A program made the position numbers and the translations under genes. This document shows, in pieces, positions 41,615-50,720 of a DNA stretch of 64,000 nt. How positions within the stretch are numbered: position 1 is the stretch's first letter; each line of letters starts with the position of its first letter. Source of the DNA: JBCCMQ01 sp039026235. GTDB taxonomy: Bacteria; Pseudomonadota; Alphaproteobacteria; Rhodobacterales; Rhodobacteraceae. The stretch lies in contig JBCCMQ010000014.1 in the NCBI GenBank assembly GCA_039026235.1, forward strand, positions 20,500 to 84,499, given 5' to 3'. The notes beneath the pieces are model-generated. The model ran no database searches and was not told where the DNA came from. It was given only the letters and a program-made list of their open reading frames with translations.

Positions 41615-42040
41615 TTAAGAGGTTCGGTCTTGATGCGGCGCGGGGCCGTGAAAGGTCATTTTCCAGACCCCGTTTTCCTGGTCGAAGACGTTGATCATCC
41701 GCACGCTGCCCGGGTTCAGAAGTTCCAGACAGATGATGCCCCATTTGCCGTCGCCGTGCATGACAGCCTCGATCTCACACCTGATATCGGGTGGCGCCCG
41801 CATCATCGCACGCCAACTGGCCAGCACGTTGGCGCGGCCCGTGATCAGGCCGGTTGACGGGTGTTGAACGGCCACCGGCAAACCGACCGCCCAAAGTGCC
41901 TCCATGGCCGGCAGATCGCTTTCGCGGAAGGCGCGGTAAAATTCCCGGTTCGCCTGCAGCACCTCTTGGGGAACGCGCAGGTCCTCCGCCCCGCCCGGCT
42001 GGGCGAGAAATATCAAGAGAATGACGAATATCCGGATCAC
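41615..42040 (-). CDS. Exported NTF2/SnoaL-like protein
   Basis: A 141-residue protein encoded opposite to the ribosomal genes between rpmD and rplO. Starting from the GTG at 42040, preceded by AGGGGGG, it has a signal peptide (IRIFVILLIFLAQPGGA). It continues with the cone-shaped NTF2-like fold: the helix VLQANREFYRAFRESDLPAMEALWA, then HPSTGLITGRANVLASWRAMM, then strands ending with NVFDQENGVWKMTFHGPAP. Such domains bind small ligands or act as enzymes; no catalytic pair is obvious. An upstream frame to 42187 would lose the signal peptide, so I reject it. Confidence 0.75.
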   Translation of the reverse strand: MIRIFVILLIFLAQPGGAEDLRVPQEVLQANREFYRAFRESDLPAMEALWAVGLPVAVQHPSTGLITGRANVLASWRAMMRAPPDIRCEIEAVMHGDGKWGIICLELLNPGSVRMINVFDQENGVWKMTFHGPAPHQDRTS

Positions 42041-42128
42041 AGGACCCCCCTTTACTGATCTCATCCTAGCGTGTGCAGGGGTCATACGTGATGACAAGCC
42101 TGCGAGCATCCGCGCGGCCCCAAGACCC

Positions 42129-42155
42129 TTGCACTGGCCCAAGAAGGCGTATAGG
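42129..42155 (+). promoter_or_regulatory. Candidate promoter of rplO-secY-adk
   Basis: TTGCAC (42129-42134) and TATAGG (42150-42155) are 15 bases apart, a tight but usable spacing, 93 bases before rplO. A hairpin GGCGCC-CGGT-GGCGCC (42166-42181) follows in the presumed leader. A promoter is required here because the upstream gene is on the other strand. Confidence 0.4.
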
Positions 42156-42248
42156 CACACGCGTCGGCGCCCGGTGGCGCCAACCATACCAAGCCGTGGT
42201 CACCTTCATACGCTTCGGAGGGTGTATCCGGCACATAGGAGAAGCGAC

Positions 42249-42716
42249 ATGAAACTGAACGAACTCCGGGACAATCCCGGTGCAACCAAGAAACGTATGC
42301 GGGTGGGCCGTGGTCCGGGATCGGGCAAGGGCAAGACCGCCGGACGCGGGATCAAGGGCCAGAAGTCCAGATCGGGCGTGGCAATCAACGGCTACGAAGG
42401 CGGCCAGATGCCGCTCTACCAGCGCCTGCCCAAGCGGGGCTTCAACAAGCCTAACCGCAAGAAGTTCGCGGTGATCAATCTTGGCATCATCCAGAAGTTC
42501 ATCGAAGCCGGCAAACTGGATACGAAATCCGAGATCACCGAAGATGTTCTGGTCGACAGCGGCCTTGTGCGCCGCAAGCTCGACGGCGTCCGGGTTTTGG
42601 CAAAGGGCGATTTTTCATCCAAGGTCACGCTGACCGTCACCGGTGCCAGCGCGCAGGCCAAAGCCGCAGTCGAAGCTGCTGGCGGGTCGCTCACAACGGC
42701 GGCAGCGGCAGAGTAA
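42249..42716 (+). CDS. rplO: Ribosomal protein L15 (uL15)
   Basis: A 155-residue protein. MKLNELRDNPGATKKRMRVGRG, GRGIKGQKSRSGVAINGYEGGQMPLYQRLPKRGF and FIEAGKL-type sequence are diagnostic. AGGAG stands eight bases before the ATG at 42249. It is the first gene of the third ribosomal unit. Confidence 0.98.
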   Translation: MKLNELRDNPGATKKRMRVGRGPGSGKGKTAGRGIKGQKSRSGVAINGYEGGQMPLYQRLPKRGFNKPNRKKFAVINLGIIQKFIEAGKLDTKSEITEDVLVDSGLVRRKLDGVRVLAKGDFSSKVTLTVTGASAQAKAAVEAAGGSLTTAAAAE

Positions 42717-42765
42717 CGTCTTGAGAGCGCCGCTTCAGGCGCTTACATGACACGGACCGATCCAA

Positions 42766-42796
42766 CGCCGCCGGGCCTTTTGGGCCTCCGGCGGCG
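42766..42796 (+). other. Strong hairpin between rplO and secY
   Basis: CGCCGCCGG and CCGGCGGCG form a nine-base-pair stem enclosing GGCC-TTTT-type loop sequence, 23 bases before the secY start. A smaller hairpin AGCGCC-GCTTCA-GGCGCT lies at 42726-42743. Neither has a T-tract, so processing or stability control is more likely than termination. Confidence 0.4.
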
Positions 42797-42819
42797 ATAC
42801 CGCGACAAGAGGACGTTCA

Positions 42820-44171
<1,352 letters not shown>

Positions 44172-44175
<4 letters not shown>

Positions 44176-44765
44176 ACATCATTCTTCTTGGCCCGCCAGG
44201 AGCGGGCAAGGGCACCCAGGCGCAACGCCTTGTTGCCGGGCGTGGCATGGTCCAGCTTTCCACCGGTGATATGCTGCGCGAAGCGCGCACATCGGGCACC
44301 GAGATGGGCCGTCAGGTGGCGGCGGTTATGGACCGCGGTGATCTTGTGACCGATGAGATTGTCATCGGCCTGATCGAGGAAAAGCTCGAAGGCGACAACC
44401 GCGGCGGGTTCATCTTCGATGGCTTTCCGCGCACGCTAGCCCAGGCCGATGCGCTGGGCACACTTCTGGCCAAGCACGGCAAGAAGCTGGATGCGGTGAT
44501 CGAGCTTGAGGTCGACGACAGCGCGCTGGTTGCCCGCATCGTCAACCGCGCCAAAGAAGCGGCCGCTGCGGGCCAGCCCGTGCGGGCAGATGACAACGAA
44601 GAAAGCCTGAAGCAGCGGCTGATGGAATACTACAAGAAGACATCGCCGCTGACCGGCTATTACCATGCCAAGGGGCAACTGGTGGGCGTCGATGGAATGG
44701 GCGATATGGACGCCGTTTCCAAGGCCATTGCAGCGGTTCTCAAAGAACCGGAACCGGCCACTTGA
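44172..44765 (+). CDS. adk: Adenylate kinase
   Basis: A 197-residue enzyme interconverting ATP, ADP and AMP. The P-loop LLGPPGAGKGTQ is at residues 4-15, the AMP-binding LSTGDMLREA near residue 30 and the FDGFPRTLAQA segment near residue 80. The LID domain is of the short type (about 214 residues in E. coli versus 197 here), lacking the zinc or extended loop. It is coupled to secY by ATGA, a common arrangement in alphaproteobacteria. Confidence 0.97.
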
Positions 44766-44941
44766 CGTGAGACCCAAAACTCCCTAACTCACACCATCCG
44801 AGCGGGAATCGGCCGATTTCTGACACTTTGCTGTCCCGCCCGACCCATCGAAAATCAGCTGCGGCCCGGGCGTGATGCTTCGGGCCTACGTTGTGAAAAA
44901 AGGTTCTGGAACTACGGAACCGCAACGAAAGGAAGATACAC
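44762..44941 (+). promoter_or_regulatory. Promoter and structured leader upstream of rpsM
   Basis: TTGACG at 44762-44767 overlaps the adk stop, with a weak TAACTC 17 bases on (44785-44790). Downstream, GCGGGA/TCCCGC (44802-44839) closes a stem whose loop contains the perfect palindrome AATCGGCCGATT, and GGCCCG/CGGGCC (44863-44886) forms a second stem with a 12-base loop. Together they look like a folded 5' leader that a ribosomal protein could bind. The -10 element is poor. Confidence 0.4.
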
Positions 44942-45310
44942 GTGGCACGTATTGCCGGCGTCAACATCCCGACTGCCAAAAGGGTGCCGATCGCCCTTAC
45001 ATATATCACCGGAATTGGCGCTTCGTCCGCCCGCGCAATCTGCGATGCGACTGGCATCGAACAGTCGCGCCGTGTCAACGAGCTTAGCGACAGCGAGGTT
45101 CTGGCCATCCGCGAGCACATCGACGCGAATTACTCGGTCGAGGGTGACCTGCGCCGCGAAGTGCAGATCAATATCAAGCGTCTGATGGACCTGGGCTGTT
45201 ACCGCGGTTTGCGCCATCGCCGCAACCTGCCAGTGCGCGGTCAGCGCACCCACACCAACGCCCGGACCCGCAAGGGACCGGCCCGGCCGATAGCCGGTAA
45301 GAAAAAGTAA
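44942..45310 (+). CDS. rpsM: Ribosomal protein S13 (uS13)
   Basis: A 122-residue protein of the small-subunit head. ARIAGVNIPTAKRVPIALTYITGIG, RRLMDLGCYRGLRH-like and RGQRTHTNARTRKGPARP are diagnostic. It starts with GTG at 44942, preceded by GGAAG. It opens the alpha-operon segment. Confidence 0.98.
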   Translation: MARIAGVNIPTAKRVPIALTYITGIGASSARAICDATGIEQSRRVNELSDSEVLAIREHIDANYSVEGDLRREVQINIKRLMDLGCYRGLRHRRNLPVRGQRTHTNARTRKGPARPIAGKKK

Positions 45311-45322
45311 GGAGGCAGGCAA

Positions 45323-45715
45323 ATGGCACGCGATACCAAGACGCGCGGCAAGCGCAAGGTCTCGAAAAATATCGCCGCAGGCGTGGCGCATGTGAACTCA
45401 AGCTTCAACAACACCAAGATCCTGATCTCGGACGTGCAGGGCAATGCCATTGCCTGGTCATCGGCGGGGACCATGGGCTTTAAGGGGTCGCGCAAATCGA
45501 CACCCTATGCGGCCCAGATGGCGGCCGAAGACGCGGGCCGCAAGGCGCAGGAACACGGTGTGAAGACACTGGAAGTGGAAGTTCAGGGGCCGGGCTCGGG
45601 CCGCGAAAGCGCGCTGCGTGCCCTGGCGGCCGTCGGCTTCAACATCACGTCGATCCGTGACGTGACGCCGATTGCCCACAACGGATGCCGCCCGCCCAAG
45701 CGTCGCCGCGTCTGA
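45323..45715 (+). CDS. rpsK: Ribosomal protein S11 (uS11)
   Basis: A 130-residue platform protein. VAHVNSSFNNTKILISDVQGNAI, GFKGSRKSTPYAAQMAAEDA and the HNGCRPPKRRRV end identify it. AAGGAGG precedes the ATG. rpsD, which follows rpsK in E. coli, is absent here as in most alphaproteobacteria. Confidence 0.98.
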   Translation: MARDTKTRGKRKVSKNIAAGVAHVNSSFNNTKILISDVQGNAIAWSSAGTMGFKGSRKSTPYAAQMAAEDAGRKAQEHGVKTLEVEVQGPGSGRESALRALAAVGFNITSIRDVTPIAHNGCRPPKRRRV

Positions 45716-45736
45716 TCCGTGACAGTTTTTTCGGAA

Positions 45737-45756
45737 ACGCCCGCGGAACCGGGCGT
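45737..45756 (+). other. Hairpin in the rpsK-rpoA gap
   Basis: ACGCCCG and CGGGCGT form an exact seven-base-pair stem with a six-base loop, with no T-tract. It lies within a 118-base gap before rpoA and may modulate read-through or mRNA stability. Confidence 0.35.
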
Positions 45757-45833
45757 CCGCCGATTTCTGAATTTACATCCTCGGGCGCCCGGCCGTTTCG
45801 GTCATGAACACCGGGCAGGAATGGAGGCAGCAC

Positions 45834-46850
45834 ATGATCCATAAAAACTGGCAAGAGCTTATCAAGCCGACCCAGCTTGAAATTCGACCCGGCGACGATG
45901 CGGCGCGCACAGCGACGGTCGTGGCCGAACCGCTTGAGCGCGGGTTCGGCCTGACGCTTGGCAACGCCCTGCGCCGGGTTCTTTTGTCGAGCCTGCAGGG
46001 CGCGGCCATCACAAGTGTCCAGATAGACAATGTCCTGCATGAATTTTCGTCGGTCGCGGGCGTGCGCGAAGATGTCACCGATATCGTTCTGAACCTGAAG
46101 GGCGTCGCGCTGCGAATGGAAGTCGAAGGCCCGAAGCGGCTGTCGATTTCGGCCAAGGGGCCCAGCATTGTCACCGCCGGCGATATCTCTGAGACCGCTG
46201 GTATCGAGGTGCTGAACAAAGATCACGTGATCTGCCACCTCGACGATGGCGCCGATCTTTACATCGAACTGACGGTCAATACCGGCAAGGGCTACGTCAG
46301 CGCCGATCGCAACCGGGCGGAAGACGCCCCGATCGGGCTGGTGCCGATCGATGCGATCTATTCGCCGGTCCGCAAGGTCAGCTATGACGTGCAACCCACC
46401 CGTGAAGGCCAGGTGCTGGACTATGACAAGCTGACGCTGAAGCTGGAAACGGACGGATCTGTTACGCCGGATGATGCCGTGGCCTTCGCCGCGCGGATCC
46501 TTCAGGATCAGCTTTCGATCTTCGTGAACTTTGACGAACCCGAAAGCGCCCAGGCGCAGCAGGACGAGGACGGGCTGGAATTCAACCCGCTGCTTCTGAA
46601 GAAGGTCGACGAACTGGAACTGTCGGTGCGGTCGGCCAATTGCCTGAAGAACGACAACATCGTCTACATAGGTGACCTGATCCAGAAGACCGAAGCCGAG
46701 ATGCTGAGAACGCCGAACTTCGGCCGGAAATCCCTGAACGAGATCAAGGAAGTCCTGTCCGGCATGGGGCTGCACCTGGGCATGGACGTCGAGGACTGGC
46801 CGCCGGAGAACATCGAAGACCTGGCGAAGAAGTTCGAGGACCAGTTCTAG
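45834..46850 (+). CDS. rpoA: RNA polymerase subunit alpha
   Basis: A 338-residue subunit that nucleates polymerase assembly. The N-terminal domain contains ERGFGLTLGNALRRVLLSSLQGAAI and VREDVTDIVLNLK, followed by the linker around residues 235-255. The C-terminal DNA- and activator-binding domain contains LSVRSANCLKNDNIVYIGDLIQ and FGRKSLNEIKEVL. I choose ATG 45834 because GGAGG lies seven bases upstream and the family start MIHKNW follows. Confidence 0.98.
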   Translation: MIHKNWQELIKPTQLEIRPGDDAARTATVVAEPLERGFGLTLGNALRRVLLSSLQGAAITSVQIDNVLHEFSSVAGVREDVTDIVLNLKGVALRMEVEGPKRLSISAKGPSIVTAGDISETAGIEVLNKDHVICHLDDGADLYIELTVNTGKGYVSADRNRAEDAPIGLVPIDAIYSPVRKVSYDVQPTREGQVLDYDKLTLKLETDGSVTPDDAVAFAARILQDQLSIFVNFDEPESAQAQQDEDGLEFNPLLLKKVDELELSVRSANCLKNDNIVYIGDLIQKTEAEMLRTPNFGRKSLNEIKEVLSGMGLHLGMDVEDWPPENIEDLAKKFEDQF

Positions 46851-46861
46851 GAAACACCGGC

Positions 46862-46880
46862 CGGGCGGCACCGCCGCCCG
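46862..46880 (+). other. Hairpin in the rpoA-rplQ gap
   Basis: CGGGCGGC and GCCGCCCG form a perfect eight-base-pair stem with an ACC loop 11 bases after the rpoA stop. The sequence after it is not T-rich, so it is not a classic terminator. Confidence 0.35.
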
Positions 46881-46968
46881 TTGCCGCAAGACCGGGCATT
46901 CCGCCCCAAGGAGAGGGACTGACACGCATCGGTTCCCGGACAAAGCAAAATGAAAAAGGACTGAAAAG

Positions 46969-47388
46969 ATGCGTCACGCAAAAGGCTATCGCCGACTGAA
47001 CCGCACGCACGAGCATCGAAAGGCTTTGTTTTCGAACATGGCCGGCTCGCTTATTGAACACGAACAGATCAAGACCACGCTGCCCAAGGCGAAAGAGTTG
47101 AAGCGGGTGGTCGAAAAGCTAGTGACCCTGGGCAAGCGCGGGGATCTGCACGCCCGCCGCCAGGCGGCCGCACAGCTGAAGCAAGACGCCTATGTGACCA
47201 AGCTGTTTGACGTGCTTGGCCCGCGCTATGCCGAACGCTCTGGCGGTTACGTCCGCGTGCTTCGGGCGGGTTTCCGCTATGGCGACATGGCGCCCATGGC
47301 GATCATCGAATTCGTTGACCGCGATGTCGACGCCAAGGGTGCCGGCGACCGCGCGCGTCTGGCTGAGGAAGAGGAAGAAGACGCCTAG
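46969..47388 (+). CDS. rplQ: Ribosomal protein L17 (bL17)
   Basis: A 139-residue protein near the tunnel exit. MRHAKGYRRLNRTHEHRKALFSNMAGSLIEHEQIKTTLPKAKEL-type sequence and GGYVRVLRAGFRYGDMAPMAIIEFVD identify it. The C-terminal acidic tail (EEEEEDA) is a common extension. It ends the ribosomal cluster. Confidence 0.98.
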   Translation: MRHAKGYRRLNRTHEHRKALFSNMAGSLIEHEQIKTTLPKAKELKRVVEKLVTLGKRGDLHARRQAAAQLKQDAYVTKLFDVLGPRYAERSGGYVRVLRAGFRYGDMAPMAIIEFVDRDVDAKGAGDRARLAEEEEEDA

Positions 47389-47408
47389 AAGGCGCTATTT
47401 CTTCAAAG

Positions 47409-47429
47409 AAGAGGCCCTTTCGGCCTCTT
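47409..47429. terminator. Hairpin after rplQ
   Basis: AAGAGGCC and GGCCTCTT form an eight-base-pair stem with a five-base loop 20 bases beyond the rplQ stop. On the plus strand only TCTTC follows; on the minus strand TTCTTTG follows. It is a likely but weak terminator for the alpha-operon segment. Confidence 0.5.
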
Positions 47430-47647
47430 CGGAAACTCTGCCGCCGATCCGACATCCGCAGTGGGGGGCAGAGGCATCTCCCAGGTCTGTCGCAACTTGC
47501 GGTCCGTCGTCTCGCCCGGGTCAATCCCCAGGTAGGCCAAGAGCTTTTCACGCATCGATGTATCAAGCGATGCGAACTGTTTGCAGATATCAGAGTTTTT
47601 TGGCAAACTATGGTTCCGGTAGATCGAGGTTAGTAGAGCACACTTTA

Positions 47648-47679
47648 AAGTTGACCGCGCAGTTGGCAACTTGTCTAAA
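47648..47679 (+). promoter_or_regulatory. Candidate luxR promoter with dyad
   Basis: TTGACC (47651-47656) and TCTAAA (47674-47679) are 17 bases apart just before luxR. An inverted repeat AAGTTG...CAACTT (47648-47653 and 47667-47672) brackets the spacer, a position suited to a repressor or to LuxR itself. The transcription start would fall almost at the ATG. Confidence 0.35.
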
Positions 47680-47684
47680 AGGAT

Positions 47685-48296
47685 ATGTCCACCAGGTCCG
47701 ACATAGAAAATCAGTTGAAGTTGTTGGCTCGGATGTGCCCCTCAGGCTATTTTGTGGGACTGCATATCCGGTTCGCAGCTCCTATGCTGCATTTTCAAAC
47801 GTATAGTCCTGCTTGGACGGATCATTACACGGAACAGGCTTACGCATTGCGCGACCCCATGATTGCTTGGGGCTTTGGCACCGAGGGGCGCGCCCGCTGG
47901 AGCGATATAAAGATTCCGGATCCATTCGATATTCTTGGGCAAGCGGCCAATTACGGCATGGTCTATGGGATCATCTTCTCATGCGGCCCGGTCAAATCGC
48001 GCACGATCGCTTCGGCATCGCGTGACGACCGCGAGTTCACGAATGACGAAATCGAGCAGTTCAGCGGGATTGTGCATCATCTGCATGAGATCACAGACCC
48101 ACCCGATAGCCTGACGCAGGCTCAGGCAGACGCCCTACGTTGCATCGCCGAGGGGGACCGTCATGCTCGTGCTGCCGCAAAACTGCGCATCTCTGAAAGC
48201 GCTCTAAAAGCGCGTCTTAATTCCGCCAGGCAACGCCTCATGGCACGTACCACAGCGGAAGCCATCCAACGTGCCAAGGATTACAGGCTGATATGA
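47685..48296 (+). CDS. LuxR-family quorum-sensing regulator
   Basis: A 203-residue protein with an N-terminal autoinducer-binding domain and a C-terminal LuxR helix-turn-helix. The ligand pocket residues known from LuxR/TraR are present: the Trp and Tyr of SPAWTDHY, the Asp-Pro of LRDPM and the Trp of ARWSD. The DNA-binding domain keeps AEGD and the ISESALKARLNSARQRLMARTTAEAI helices. The usual glutamate in the first helix (LTxxE) is replaced by Gln (LTQAQADAL), which may alter DNA recognition or activation. The ATG has AAAGGA only two bases before it. luxI follows after 56 bases. Confidence 0.88.
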   Translation: MSTRSDIENQLKLLARMCPSGYFVGLHIRFAAPMLHFQTYSPAWTDHYTEQAYALRDPMIAWGFGTEGRARWSDIKIPDPFDILGQAANYGMVYGIIFSCGPVKSRTIASASRDDREFTNDEIEQFSGIVHHLHEITDPPDSLTQAQADALRCIAEGDRHARAAAKLRISESALKARLNSARQRLMARTTAEAIQRAKDYRLI

Positions 48297-48352
48297 AGTA
48301 AGACGTTCCTCCTTGGTGGTGCGGTTCTAAATCAACGCCACTGGAGGAAGAC

Positions 48353-48940
48353 ATGGAGACAGCTACACTTTCGTTCGAGAATCTGCACACGCATGGCGAG
48401 CTTTTCGCCAACATTTTTCGCGCTAGACGACAGTCGTTCATTGTGCAGAACAAGTGGGACCTGCCCGAAGCGCTCGGGATGGAATACGACCAATACGACA
48501 CGCCGGCCAGCCGTTGGTTGGCCGTTCACCACCTGGGAAAGGTCATGGCGGGGATCCGTCTGACGCCCACCACGGCGCGCTGCGGTATCTATACCTATAT
48601 GATCCGCGATGCGCAGATCGGGCTGTTGGATACGATACCGAACGACCTTTTGGATTTTCCCGCGCCCATCGATCCCTACACCTGGGAAGCCAGCCGTGGA
48701 TTCGTTGCCCATGACGTGCCTCAGCACTTGCGCCGCAAGGTGCATTTTGAGCTGGTCAAACTGATGATCGGTGCTGCCCGGCAAGAAGGGATCGGCCAGA
48801 TGCTGACGCTTATCCCGTCGAACTGGACCCGCTGGACGAAACGCTGCATGTTGAATGCCGACGCGGCCGGACCGGTGATGGATATGGGTGGGATCCTCTA
48901 TCAATCGGTCAGGTTTGACTTTTCGGCGCATATGCACTGA
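48353..48940 (+). CDS. Acyl-homoserine-lactone synthase (LuxI family)
   Basis: A 195-residue autoinducer synthase that makes an acyl-homoserine lactone from S-adenosylmethionine and acyl-ACP. The invariant residues are in place: Arg25, Phe29 and Trp35 (RARRQSFIVQNKW), Glu44, Asp46 and Asp49 (MEYDQYD), Arg69 (GIRLTPTT), and Glu112 with Arg115 (WEASRGFV). The acyl chain length cannot be read from sequence with confidence. GGAGG before the ATG gives strong translation. It forms a synthase-receptor pair with the preceding luxR gene. Confidence 0.93.
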   Translation: METATLSFENLHTHGELFANIFRARRQSFIVQNKWDLPEALGMEYDQYDTPASRWLAVHHLGKVMAGIRLTPTTARCGIYTYMIRDAQIGLLDTIPNDLLDFPAPIDPYTWEASRGFVAHDVPQHLRRKVHFELVKLMIGAARQEGIGQMLTLIPSNWTRWTKRCMLNADAAGPVMDMGGILYQSVRFDFSAHMH

Positions 48941-48985
48941 CACCCGCAGCCTTAGGGGTGCAGCGCCAAAGCTGAGGGGCTTGGC

Positions 48986-50311
48986 ATGGCGGATCTTTTC
49001 GACACCGCCCATGGGGACAAAGGGGGTGGCTCGGATGCCAGCGGACCAAGACCGCTGGCCGACCGCCTGAGGCCATCAAGCCTGGCCGAGGTTGTGGGCC
49101 AGGATGCGCTTCTTGGCCCCGATGGGCCCCTTGGGGTCATGCTGGCGTCGGGACAACTGGGATCGATCGTGCTTTGGGGTCCGCCGGGGGTCGGTAAAAC
49201 CACGATCGCGCGGCTGCTTGCGGAAGCCACCGATCTTGCTTTTGTGCAGATCAGTGCGATCTTCTCGGGGGTTCCGGAACTGCGCCGGGTGTTCGATGCG
49301 GCAGGGCTTCGGCACGAGCAGGGGCGCGGCACACTGCTGTTTGTGGACGAAATCCACCGCTTCAACAAAGCCCAGCAGGACGGGTTCCTGCCCCATATGG
49401 AAAGCGGCCGCGTTGTTCTTGTGGGCGCCACCACCGAAAACCCGTCCTTTGAGCTGAATGCGGCCCTGCTCAGCCGCGCCCAGGTCATGGTTCTTGAGCT
49501 GCTGGACGAGGCCGCGCTGAACCAGCTATTGACGCGCGCGGAAGAGACCACGGCCAAACGGCTGGCGCTGACCGACACGGCCCGTGCGTCCCTGGTCGAG
49601 ATGGCCGATGGCGACGGACGTGCTTTGCTCAATCTGGTCGAACAGATCTTTGCCTGGGACAGCGAGGTTGATCTTGATGGCGCCGAACTGGCGCAAAGGC
49701 TTCAGAAACGCGCCGCGCAATACGACAAAAGCGGCGATGCCCACTACAACCTGATCTCGGCCCTGCATAAATCCGTCCGCGGATCGGACCCCGATGCGGC
49801 GCTTTACTGGTTGGCACGCATGCTTTCAGGTGGGGAAGACCCCAGATACCTGGCGCGGCGGATCACGCGCATGGCGGTCGAAGATGTGGGGCTTGCCGAC
49901 CCGCAGGCGCAGGAAATCTGCCTGCAGGCCTGGCAAATCTACGAACGCCTCGGCAGTCCGGAGGGTGAGCTGGCGCTGGCCCAGGCGATCATTTACCTTG
50001 CGCTGGCACCCAAATCCAACGCGGCCTATGTGGCCTATAAATCGGCCATGGTCGAAGCCAAGACGACGGGTTCGCTGGCGCCCCCCAAGCACATCCTGAA
50101 CGCACCCACCGCATTGATGAAATCGCAAGGCTATGGCGCCGGATACGACTATGACCACGATGCCAAGGACGGCTTCTCTGGGCAGGATTACTTTCCCGAG
50201 GCTATGGCCCGCAGCCGGTTCTTTGAGCCGGTCGAGCGCGGTTTTGAGCGGGATCTGAAAAAGCGGCTCGACTATTTCGAACGGCTGCGCGCCGAGCGTC
50301 AGCGCAGTTGA
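48986..50311 (+). CDS. rarA: Replication-associated recombination protein A (RarA/MgsA AAA+ ATPase)
   Basis: A 441-residue clamp-loader-like ATPase acting at stalled forks. PLADRLRPSSLAEVVGQDALLG starts the AAA+ domain, Walker A is GPPGVGKTT, Walker B LLFVDEIHRFNKAQQD, and the sensor 1 region reads VLVGATTENPSFELN. The C-terminal tetramerisation domain contains DAALYWLARMLSGGEDPRYLARRITRMA-like sequence. It begins 45 bases after luxI. Confidence 0.95.
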   Translation: MADLFDTAHGDKGGGSDASGPRPLADRLRPSSLAEVVGQDALLGPDGPLGVMLASGQLGSIVLWGPPGVGKTTIARLLAEATDLAFVQISAIFSGVPELRRVFDAAGLRHEQGRGTLLFVDEIHRFNKAQQDGFLPHMESGRVVLVGATTENPSFELNAALLSRAQVMVLELLDEAALNQLLTRAEETTAKRLALTDTARASLVEMADGDGRALLNLVEQIFAWDSEVDLDGAELAQRLQKRAAQYDKSGDAHYNLISALHKSVRGSDPDAALYWLARMLSGGEDPRYLARRITRMAVEDVGLADPQAQEICLQAWQIYERLGSPEGELALAQAIIYLALAPKSNAAYVAYKSAMVEAKTTGSLAPPKHILNAPTALMKSQGYGAGYDYDHDAKDGFSGQDYFPEAMARSRFFEPVERGFERDLKKRLDYFERLRAERQRS

Positions 50312-50342
50312 CATCGCCAAAGCGGCACTGAAAGAGACGTCT

Positions 50343-50720
50343 ATGATTGGTCATCTCATCCAGGTCGCCGTGGGCGGCGCCGTCGGCGCGTCTCTGCGCT
50401 GGCTTATTGGGCTTTGGATTGTCAGGTCCTTCGGCCACGGTTTTCCGGTGGCGGTGCTCAGCGCGAATGTCCTTGGATCGTTTCTTCTGGGTGTGTTTGT
50501 CGTGGTCGCCGCCCATCGCGGGCTGACCCATCTTTCTCCGCTGATCGTCACGGGGCTTTTTGGCGGCTTCACGACGTTTTCTGCCTTTTCGCTGGAAACA
50601 TTCACCCTGTTTGAACGGGGTGAGATCGGGCAGGCGGCGCTTTACGTCTTTCTGTCGGTGTCGCTGGCCGTCGGCAGTCTGGTCCTCGGGATCTATCTGG
50701 CGCGGAGTGTCCTGGTTTGA
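50343..50720 (+). CDS. crcB: Fluoride ion channel CrcB/Fluc
   Basis: A 125-residue dimeric fluoride channel with four membrane helices. VGGAVGASLRWLIG, the NVLGSFLLGV motif with its conserved Asn, and GLFGGFTTFSAFSLET with the phenylalanine-box and sodium-binding loop are the family hallmarks. No fluoride riboswitch is visible in the 31 bases before it. The next gene begins within its stop codon. Confidence 0.95.
   Translation: MIGHLIQVAVGGAVGASLRWLIGLWIVRSFGHGFPVAVLSANVLGSFLLGVFVVVAAHRGLTHLSPLIVTGLFGGFTTFSAFSLETFTLFERGEIGQAALYVFLSVSLAVGSLVLGIYLARSVLV

Noticed and set aside
47403..47669. 88-codon minus-strand frame between rplQ and luxR
   Set aside because: It overlaps the hairpin after rplQ and the candidate luxR promoter, has no ribosome-binding site and matches no family I know; a degraded gene remains possible.
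50312..50342. Fluoride riboswitch before crcB
   Set aside because: Only 31 bases separate rarA and crcB, too short for the crcB riboswitch, and the conserved motif is absent.
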